DNA of 37,414 bases from Geminocystis sp050753365. Lineage in GTDB: Bacteria; Cyanobacteriota; Cyanobacteriia; Cyanobacteriales; Cyanobacteriaceae. Each line of letters begins with the position of its first letter. Positions within the stretch are counted from its first letter, which is position 1. The notes below the pieces were generated by a model. The model did no database searches. It worked only from the letters and a program-made list of their open reading frames with translations, and was not told the origin of the DNA. The stretch is taken from positions 1 through 37,414 of the forward strand of contig NZ_JBLZFY010000036.1 in NCBI RefSeq assembly GCF_050753365.1, given 5' to 3'. Shown in pieces: positions 27,900 through 34,236 of the stretch. A program made the position numbers and the translations under genes.

Positions 27900-28012
27900 G
27901 GGGTCTTGTGGACTTGTCTGTAAGGCTAGTGCCGTCCTGTGAAGCAGAAACTCTTAATTGCGAAGTTAAGAAGCCCACATCTGTACCGTTAGGTCAGTGT
28001 GGGAGATGTCAC
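27900..28012 (+). mobile_element. 113-bp OMEGA-RNA-like element end, copy 2
   Basis: It is identical, base for base, to 4167-4279 and has the same two-stem fold ending TGTGGGAGATGTCAC. It lies between the cas1 fragment and the csx1 gene, ending two bases from the csx1 stop codon on the opposite strand. No transposase is nearby. The lack of any divergence means that the two copies spread recently or that they are kept identical by conversion or selection. Confidence 0.6.
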
Positions 28013-28014
28013 GA

Positions 28015-29241
28015 TTACGATATTAAGTCAAGTTGAGGAAATAAATCCGCTAAAGTTTGCGGTAACTTTTGGGCGTATTGATGTAAAATTTTACTGGAAA
28101 ATTGCTCGGCATTCATTTGACAATGGGCGATGTTATTTCTATTTCTTCCTAATTGTGACCAAGTATCATCTAGTTGTTTAATATCGTTAACGTGTTTAGA
28201 TATTTCCTGTTCATATAGTTTAATTCTTTCGGGATTATTGCCACTAATAGCGTTTAGTTGATTTTCGATATTTTTGCGATCGTCTTTATCTAAATAATTT
28301 GTATTTTCTAAGATGGCTAAAGTTGTGACTAACCATTCTCTTGATAATAAAATTGCTTGAGTGCCTAAGCCTTTTTCTACATACCATTTTATTAATAAAT
28401 AATGTTTTTTGATGATCAGTTGATAGTCTGATTCGGCGGATTTTTCGATGGCAAATTGGGCGTAATCTTGTTCAATTTTATCGATAATTAGTTCAAAGGG
28501 TTTGGCAAAAATACCAACTTCTTCTCTTATTTCTTTCCCTGACATTCTTTTAAGTTTCTGAGCAGATTCTAACAATTCTACGGGGCGAATAAACTCTATA
28601 TTTTCTGAAATAGTTGCGATCGCACTGCCAAAATTTCTTAATTTGTTGGGTTTTATTTCTTCTTTTTTAGCTTTACCTGATTTGAAAAAATCTATCTGAA
28701 TATCTGCTAATAATTGTCCTAATTTTTGAGATGATCCCGTATTAATAAATGTATCGGTAGCGGTTAACCAATCTAGTAGTTTAATGGCAGGAGTTAAATC
28801 AAATATAGGGGATTCGTTTTTTTCTTTGTTATATTGTCCATAATAAACACCTTTTATATTCACATTTCGGGCTTTTTGGAGGAAGGCAGAGGCGAGTAAA
28901 ACAATGACGGGGATCGATCGAAAAGCGTGGGTAATGTCAAAGATAATTTCGCTATTTTCTGGCACTGATTCTACTACTTTATCAAATAATTCCCATAAAT
29001 CTTCTTCTTTTGTGCCTGAGGGTATTTCAATATAGGATAATTCAAATTTATCATTGATTTTATTTTTTAGTTGCTCTCCGTGAGCTTTTGTGGCTTCTTT
29101 GGTAGTAAAAACTTTGATTTCTTTTACTTTAAAAAAGTGGGCGATGGCATCGATAACATATTCAGTTTCATATTTTTGATCTTGCCATGTATAAGAGGTT
29201 AATTCGTATTTGCCAGTACCGATAAAACTTAGTAAAATCAT
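28015..29241 (-). CDS. csx1: CARF-HEPN RNase, Csx1/TM1812 family
   Basis: The 408-residue protein should bind cyclic oligoadenylate made by Cas10 and then cleave RNA. The N-terminal CARF domain starts LLSFIGTGKY and has the DxTH motif IIFDITHAFRSIP (D102, T104, H105) of the TM1812 group. The C-terminal half is helical and ends in a HEPN nuclease site RNNIAH (R368, H373, the R-X4-H pattern). Both sensor and catalytic motifs look intact. It is the last complete gene of the cas operon before the mobile-element end. A gap of 189 bases separates it from the previous CARF gene. Confidence 0.9.
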   Translation of the reverse strand: MILLSFIGTGKYELTSYTWQDQKYETEYVIDAIAHFFKVKEIKVFTTKEATKAHGEQLKNKINDKFELSYIEIPSGTKEEDLWELFDKVVESVPENSEIIFDITHAFRSIPVIVLLASAFLQKARNVNIKGVYYGQYNKEKNESPIFDLTPAIKLLDWLTATDTFINTGSSQKLGQLLADIQIDFFKSGKAKKEEIKPNKLRNFGSAIATISENIEFIRPVELLESAQKLKRMSGKEIREEVGIFAKPFELIIDKIEQDYAQFAIEKSAESDYQLIIKKHYLLIKWYVEKGLGTQAILLSREWLVTTLAILENTNYLDKDDRKNIENQLNAISGNNPERIKLYEQEISKHVNDIKQLDDTWSQLGRNRNNIAHCQMNAEQFSSKILHQYAQKLPQTLADLFPQLDLIS

Positions 29242-29430
29242 AGTAAAAATAGCTCTCTTAGTGTGAGTATATAAATTATTGGTTAGGAAAAGGTGTCAGG
29301 TTGCTGGTGTCGGGTGTCAGGTAAAATAAAAACTGTTAATTGATCAAAATCTACTTTTTACTATAGCTTTTTTTATAGTTTATTTTGTTGTGTGTTGAAA
29401 GATGCGATCGTCATAACTGTTAATATCTCC
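29242..29430. other. Gap with a GGTGTCAGGT-type repeat
   Basis: This stretch between the two CARF genes carries partial direct repeats of GGTGTCAGGT at 29292-29322, a motif also seen as ACCTGACACC near 6685 and ACCTGATGG near 11099. A separate promoter for csx1 is possible here, but I cannot pin one down. Confidence 0.4.
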
Positions 29431-30360
29431 TTAGAATAAATGTCCTAAACGTTCTCTTAATTCTCGCATGGCTTGTTCTAAATGTTGTTCATTATAGCCT
29501 GTAGTTTCGATCGAAACCCCCATTCTATTATCTTTATCTTGGTATAAATGAAGCCAAAAAATATAATTATTATCTTGAGTTTTATAGTTAGATAATCTAA
29601 AATTATTACGAGGAGCTGAAAATGCTTTTTTATCGAAATAAACGTTATCAATCCAAGGAATTTCTGAGAGAATTTTTTTAGCTTTATTCCATGTTTTAGG
29701 ACGATGATGTTGTACTCCTTCTTGAAGATTAAAAATATCGTTTCTATCCCTTGTGGAATGGGGTAATTCTGCTTTATAATTACCATAACTAACTTTACCG
29801 TCAGTAGATAAAAAAGGAAGATAAATTAAGCTCTTATACTGTTCATGAATATAACAAACAGGCACTTGATAAATATTTCCTGCCAATGCCATAATCATGG
29901 ATTCAGCTTTAAATCCTCCCGTTGCCGCAAGAGTAACATTTCCTTTAGCATTTTTGATTAATTCTGCTAATAAATTAGCCATTTTTTCTAAAACATTACC
30001 GTTAACATCTATCTCATAATTAACCTCTGGTATTTGTTGAATTTTAACATCTTTTTGACCTAACTCAGTGAAAAATAAGCGTAAAATTTTGGCACATTCT
30101 TCTCCTGATTTAGTGGCGGAGTATAATAAAATTATCTCATCTTTTGCTTGTAAATTGAGATGATAAAATGTATTAGTTTCTGCACTAATTAAATCTAAAT
30201 CTGTGGCTTTCATCCATTCGATCGCACCTTCGATATTTGCGATTACTAATTCATTGCCAAAAGTATTTTTGTTATGCCAAGGGCGTTTTTTTTCAAGGGG
30301 TAAGTTAATATCTTTATTAGTTCTTAAAGATGTACCCACAGTCATGATAATTGTTTCCAT
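29431..30360 (-). CDS. CARF-domain protein of the APE2256 (TIGR02619/PF09651) type
   Basis: This 309-residue protein has a CARF fold: IIMTVGTSLRTNKDI at the N-terminus and NVTLAATGGFKAESMIMALA near residue 157, followed by VPVCYIHEQYKSLIYLP, the pattern of the Cas_APE2256 family. Known members of this family include ring nucleases (Sso1393-like) that destroy cyclic tetraadenylate and sensor halves of effectors. The last 110 residues (from FNLQEGVQHHRPKTWNKAKK) do not match a HEPN motif or any catalytic domain I recognise. Its position between cas6 and csx1 suggests either an off-switch or a second effector. The role is inference. Confidence 0.8.
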   Translation of the reverse strand: METIIMTVGTSLRTNKDINLPLEKKRPWHNKNTFGNELVIANIEGAIEWMKATDLDLISAETNTFYHLNLQAKDEIILLYSATKSGEECAKILRLFFTELGQKDVKIQQIPEVNYEIDVNGNVLEKMANLLAELIKNAKGNVTLAATGGFKAESMIMALAGNIYQVPVCYIHEQYKSLIYLPFLSTDGKVSYGNYKAELPHSTRDRNDIFNLQEGVQHHRPKTWNKAKKILSEIPWIDNVYFDKKAFSAPRNNFRLSNYKTQDNNYIFWLHLYQDKDNRMGVSIETTGYNEQHLEQAMRELRERLGHLF

Positions 30361-30377
30361 AATGATAGTATTTAAGA

Positions 30378-31145
30378 TTAATTAAAAGTAGTTAAAAATG
30401 TGTTACCCATACCTAAACGAGTTTTTATACCCGTGCCACAGTAATTAGAATAATGAATTAAAAGATTAGCTACATTAGCTAATAAATCATCAACTCTTAC
30501 AGGAATTTTAAGACGAATTTCTCCTGTAAAACCTGTTATTTTCTGTTGACTGATATAATGTTGACGACTATATAATCGATAATAACTAAGATAAATATTT
30601 TCTGATAAATATTGTGTTAATTCATCTCCTCCTAAATAAATATTGCAAAAATAATTCCATTTATCTAACCAACTACGAAACATTAAACTAGGGATAGGTA
30701 ACGGTAATTTTGTCTTTCCTTGGGCGAAGGAAGTCGGAGTTAAAAATTGAAGATAATATTCCTTAATTCCTGGGGGATCATTTGCGACTAAATTACTGTA
30801 TAATTCCTCATAGGAAGTTATTTGATTTTCTCTATTAATTATTTCAAAATTAACGCCTAAAAAGTCTAAAGATGAGTTTAACTGTACATTTTTAATACCA
30901 TGACTAGCATTAGTTTCTAAACCAGATAATGAAAAATAGTATTCTTCATCGGGAGATAAACAGTAAAAATCCCCTTCCTTTTTATAGTTGCCAATTATTC
31001 CCGAAAAAGTTATCTCAGGAATAGCAATATTCAGAAAATCTAAGGACATTTTTTGATATAAATTTTTAATCAAAACCAGATTATAAGCACAAGGTAATAG
31101 GATTAATTTATTTACTTTTAATGTCCATTTTGATTTGATTAACAT
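30378..31145 (-). CDS. cas6: CRISPR RNA-processing endoribonuclease Cas6
   Basis: Cas6 cleaves the pre-crRNA in the repeat, leaving an 8-base 5' tag on each crRNA. The 255-residue protein begins MLIKSKWTLKVNKLILLPCA, has the ITSYEELYSNLVANDPP and LQFLTPTSFAQGKTKLPLP blocks of cyanobacterial Cas6, and ends with the glycine-rich YSNYCGTGIKTRLGMGNT loop that contacts RNA. It lies 67 bases downstream of csm5 after a GTGGGCAATGCCCAC palindrome and 17 bases upstream of the CARF gene. It should process both arrays. Confidence 0.92.
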   Translation of the reverse strand: MLIKSKWTLKVNKLILLPCAYNLVLIKNLYQKMSLDFLNIAIPEITFSGIIGNYKKEGDFYCLSPDEEYYFSLSGLETNASHGIKNVQLNSSLDFLGVNFEIINRENQITSYEELYSNLVANDPPGIKEYYLQFLTPTSFAQGKTKLPLPIPSLMFRSWLDKWNYFCNIYLGGDELTQYLSENIYLSYYRLYSRQHYISQQKITGFTGEIRLKIPVRVDDLLANVANLLIHYSNYCGTGIKTRLGMGNTFLTTFN

Positions 31146-31190
31146 TTATATTTTTGTTGAATTTTTGATTGAGTATAGTTTTATAATTTC

Positions 31191-31205
31191 GTGGGCAATG
31201 CCCAC
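31191..31205 (-). repeat. Palindromic stem-loop between csm5 and cas6
   Basis: GTGGGC-AAT-GCCCAC is a dispersed hairpin, related to the one after groEL (25725-25743). It may attenuate transcription or protect RNA between csm5 and cas6 in the operon. Confidence 0.5.
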
Positions 31206-31212
31206 TCTACGT

Positions 31213-32487
31213 TTAAATAATTTTTAACTTTGCCCAACCGGGTACATAACGAATATTTCCCTCACGATTAAGGATTGTACGACGGGATTTTGAAGCTTCA
31301 AAATTAGGGGCTTTTAAACCACAAGTATCTCTTATTTCTGCTCTTAAATCATCATCGATTAACCAATTAATTGTCGTACCTCCCATACCTGTACCCCATC
31401 CTAATCTTAATTGATAAGGACATTTTTCTTCCTCATAAAAATCTCTAATTATCTCAAAATCTAAGTTTTTTCCTTGATGGTTATTATCGTTAATATTATT
31501 CCAATAATCATATTCTCCATCCCATTGAGTTTGACTAAATTCCTGACAAATGTTCATTAATTCTTCCAAATTATTAAAGGGTAATCTCATATTCTGATTA
31601 TGGTTAAACCAAGATAACATTTCTAAGTCAAGATTAATCGTAAATTCAGTACGCACATTAAATATCATTTCTGTATATAAGGAGGCTTTATATTTAGCAT
31701 TATTATCTTGAAAATGACTGGAAACAATTACTTCGGTGGTAACAGGAATATTATAAGTTTTGCTTTTTCCTGTTTTTTTATTAGGTATTTTTTTCTCTAG
31801 TAATGGTAAAGAATCACTAATATTTAAAGCTCTTAAAAAGTCGGTATTGGGTCCTGTTCTTGGGTTATAATTTTTATTGTTATATTTGAGGGAAAAATTC
31901 TCAAATAAATCACTCATAAATAGTCTATCATCGGCAAATTTTGCTTGTCTTCTTAATTCTCCATTATCGATTCTTTGTCTTAATTGTGCTTCTATTTGAC
32001 TAATTCTTCTAGGAGTATTATAGGTTTCTTGGTGTTTAAGTAGAAAAAATGCGATCGAACTTCTGATTGCACCTTTAATACTACTACCGGGTATATAAGG
32101 CTCACCAAAACCGTTGCGAATCATAGGGCGTAAGTCAGTAATTTTACCATCAACCCATTTACGACTAATACCAATAGGGGGAAAAATCAGATTACCGTAA
32201 TCATCGGTTAAATTATGCCAATTTTCGTCAATATCGTCTAAAAGGGGTTTAATATCTTCTTTATCTTCGATTTTTTGGATATACTGGTGTAATTTACCCC
32301 TCTGTAGTAAAACTCTGGCTAAGGCTTCCTGATTAGGCAAATAAACCTTGCTTGATGTCTGTATATATTCATAGGGATTAAGTTGAGAGACAGCTCCACC
32401 AATTCTTAAAATGGGTGTGGTTAAACGTATCTTGGCGGTTTGATAGTTTTTGGTGAAGGTTAGGGGTTGTAAAGTGGTTGTAGTCAT
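31213..32487 (-). CDS. csm5: Type III-A effector subunit Csm5 (Cas7-group RAMP)
   Basis: Csm5 caps the 3' end of the crRNA in the Csm complex. The 424-residue protein has RIGGAVSQLNPYEYIQTSSK near residue 28, the glycine-rich GEPYIPGSSIKGAIRSS near 130 common to Cas7-type RAMP proteins, and a C-terminal YQLRLGWGTGMGGTTINWL. It begins only five bases after the stop of the csm4-like fragment (32493) and is in the normal csm order. Confidence 0.88.
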   Translation of the reverse strand: MTTTTLQPLTFTKNYQTAKIRLTTPILRIGGAVSQLNPYEYIQTSSKVYLPNQEALARVLLQRGKLHQYIQKIEDKEDIKPLLDDIDENWHNLTDDYGNLIFPPIGISRKWVDGKITDLRPMIRNGFGEPYIPGSSIKGAIRSSIAFFLLKHQETYNTPRRISQIEAQLRQRIDNGELRRQAKFADDRLFMSDLFENFSLKYNNKNYNPRTGPNTDFLRALNISDSLPLLEKKIPNKKTGKSKTYNIPVTTEVIVSSHFQDNNAKYKASLYTEMIFNVRTEFTINLDLEMLSWFNHNQNMRLPFNNLEELMNICQEFSQTQWDGEYDYWNNINDNNHQGKNLDFEIIRDFYEEEKCPYQLRLGWGTGMGGTTINWLIDDDLRAEIRDTCGLKAPNFEASKSRRTILNREGNIRYVPGWAKLKII

Positions 32488-32492
32488 AATTA

Positions 32493-32591
32493 CTAGGATA
32501 TAGACGTTAGTTGGGCTTGAATCGGTAAAGATAAAGAAATACCGCTACGATAAACTCTATGAACTTTTTTAAAATCAGTAGGTGTGACAGT
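32493..32591 (-). pseudogene. csm4: Csm4-like C-terminal fragment fused out of frame to csm3
   Basis: A frame different from that of csm3 reads FSSTVTPTDF, then KKVHRVYRSGISLSLPI, and ends with TAG at 32493. The 'VHRVYRSG-x-LSLPI' tail resembles the 'HPVYRYG-x-F-LPI' ends of Csm4/Cas5-type subunits, and csm4 is otherwise missing between csm3 and csm5. The fragment lies in the last 30 codons of the csm3 gene. It is best explained by a deletion joining the middle of csm3 to the end of csm4. The family call for so short a piece is tentative. Confidence 0.5.
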
Positions 32592-33121
32592 TGAGCTGAA
32601 TCTGCTTTTAAATGGGCATCTCTGACGATTAATCGAGCGCTGTAATTTCGCCCTTTGATTTTGACGTATTCTGTACCCTCGATGGTTTTTGTCTGCTTAT
32701 AATCGAGTTGTTGACTATCGGCAACGGTTTTTTCGATCCAACAATCCTTCCCTGTCGAACCAAAAACTCTACTTAATTCGCAGGTTTTCGCCCCTTGAAA
32801 CAAGACTAAATTACCTTGCACATCACTATAACCAGTTTCTACATCATCACTTTCATAACGGTATGTACCACTTCCTCCCGAACGGTTGAGGGGTTTATTC
32901 AACATTCTTTCTAAGAGCGATCGCAATTTTCCCTTAATGGATGAACCGGGTAAATATGGTTGTAAGGTAATAGGGTCTCGAATCACTGGTTTATCTAAAC
33001 CACCTATATCAAGGTTTTCTGCACCACCTCCGATATGTAATCCTGTTTTCACAACAATATCACTTTTGATGATAATTTTACCTAATAAATTTCTTTGGGG
33101 TTTGTCGATAACTTGTGCCAT
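32507..33121 (-). CDS. csm3: Truncated Csm3 (Cas7-type backbone subunit)
   Basis: Csm3 forms the helical backbone of the Csm complex and cuts bound target RNA every six bases. The first 175 residues look normal: GLHIGGGAENLDIGGLDKP with the catalytic aspartate D43, YLPGSSIKGKLRSLLE for crRNA binding, LSRVFGSTGKD and LIVRDAHLKADSAQ. Then the sequence departs from the family (LSHLLILKKFIEFIVAVFLY) and stops at residue 204. The usual TENSIDR.../ERVPAGS.../LGG-GSRGYG part, about 80-100 residues needed for backbone assembly, is missing. Loss of function is likely. Confidence 0.85.
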   Translation of the reverse strand: MAQVIDKPQRNLLGKIIIKSDIVVKTGLHIGGGAENLDIGGLDKPVIRDPITLQPYLPGSSIKGKLRSLLERMLNKPLNRSGGSGTYRYESDDVETGYSDVQGNLVLFQGAKTCELSRVFGSTGKDCWIEKTVADSQQLDYKQTKTIEGTEYVKIKGRNYSARLIVRDAHLKADSAQLSHLLILKKFIEFIVAVFLYLYRFKPN

Positions 33122-33124
33122 AAT

Positions 33125-33649
33125 TTATTTTCCTCCTGCGGCTTTATGATAGGCAATGATAGACTCGATAAATTGAACTAAACGATCGAAATCATCTAAG
33201 GATTGAACCTTGTCGATGACTTGTGCCATAACGTCACTTAAGGGTTTAGCGGCATCCACCCTAGCGGCGGCGTAAGCTAATTTGGGCTTAAGCAAGACAA
33301 TTTCAGGTTCAACTAATTGAAATAAATCTGTTTCACTCTTGTTTTCTCCCCCTTGAGTTAGTTTAACTTTGAGACGATTAATTGCGTCTAAAAACTTGCG
33401 AATTTGGTTAGTTTCTAAACGTTGATTTTTTAAAAATCTTCCAAATTCTTCGGAATGATTAACTAAATCTCGGATAGGATACTCTTTAAATGTTTTTCTG
33501 TCTTTTAAAGTGTTTAAAATTGCTTCTTTACTGTTCATATTTGTGGTATTTTGAGAAGAATTTTGCCCCTGATTATTATTTTTTGAGGGAGAATTTTCTG
33601 TTCTCACTTTATTCTTATTAGGAGGTTGATTTAAGTTTGGTTTATTCAT
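33125..33649 (-). CDS. csm2: Type III-A effector small subunit Csm2
   Basis: Csm2 is the helical small subunit that lines the inner filament of the Csm complex. The 174-residue protein has a low-complexity Asn/Gln-rich start and then LETNQIRKFLDAINRLK and VLLKPKLAYAAARVDAAKP, the diagnostic Csm2 helices. It ends three bases before the csm3 start. A 20-base stretch in it (33210-33229) is almost identical to the start of csm3 (33102-33121). Confidence 0.88.
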   Translation of the reverse strand: MNKPNLNQPPNKNKVRTENSPSKNNNQGQNSSQNTTNMNSKEAILNTLKDRKTFKEYPIRDLVNHSEEFGRFLKNQRLETNQIRKFLDAINRLKVKLTQGGENKSETDLFQLVEPEIVLLKPKLAYAAARVDAAKPLSDVMAQVIDKVQSLDDFDRLVQFIESIIAYHKAAGGK

Positions 33650-33665
33650 ATTGGATTATGATTAT

Positions 33666-34223
33666 TTAAAGGCTAAAAATATCTTGAGGTTTAATCCGAA
33701 TTTCGGGGAAAACTCGTGAGGAAATTTGTCCCGTATCTAGGACTGATATTTCTTCATACATTCCCTCTTGTAACTGCAAAATAGTCATTGTTTCTCTATT
33801 AGGATCGACAATCCAATATTCAGGAATACCCATAGCACTATACTCACTTCTTTTATAGCGATAATCTCTAATTTCCGATTCTGGACTAACAATTTCTATG
33901 ACTAATAAAGGAGGTGTTTCTAATACCGCAGAAATTTTTAAAATTTCCGTCAGTTGTGGTTGATTAATAATAGTTAAATCTGGCAAACGAGAGCGTCTAA
34001 TTCCTGTCCTTATTCCTATACCCTGTAAGGCATACCAATCTAATTTTAAGCGATTTATTTCTCCTTCAATTAGTTTAGTTAATCGATTAATAATTAAGGC
34101 ATGAAATCCTGTGGGGGGAGTCATTAAATTTAATTCTCCTTCAAACAATTCATACTTATTATCCTCATTATTATACTTTAAATAATCTTCAAAACTAACT
34201 TTTTTTTCTATTAAAATTTCCAT
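33666..34223 (-). CDS. Uma2-family (DUF820) PD-(D/E)XK nuclease inside the cas operon
   Basis: This 185-residue protein belongs to the Uma2 family, very expanded in cyanobacteria and predicted to be restriction-endonuclease-like. The motif set is complete: ELFEGELNLM, RLPDLTII (aspartate), LLVIEIVSPESE (glutamate) and DYRYKRSEY (lysine), then GIPEYWIVDP. It sits between cas10 and csm2 with gaps of 13 and 16 bases and the same orientation, so it is transcribed with the effector genes. Whether it takes part in defence is unknown; a recent insertion is the simple alternative. Confidence 0.88.
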   Translation of the reverse strand: MEILIEKKVSFEDYLKYNNEDNKYELFEGELNLMTPPTGFHALIINRLTKLIEGEINRLKLDWYALQGIGIRTGIRRSRLPDLTIINQPQLTEILKISAVLETPPLLVIEIVSPESEIRDYRYKRSEYSAMGIPEYWIVDPNRETMTILQLQEGMYEEISVLDTGQISSRVFPEIRIKPQDIFSL

Positions 34224-34236
34224 TATTACCTCCTCT

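Noticed and set aside
27999..28181. Plus-strand 60-codon frame beginning in the 113-bp block
   Set aside because: It runs antisense to the C-terminus of Csx1 including the HEPN region and has no protein features.
32689..33149. Plus-strand frames opposite csm3
   Set aside because: They are shadows of the csm3 gene; the csm3 domains on the minus strand are unmistakable up to residue 175.
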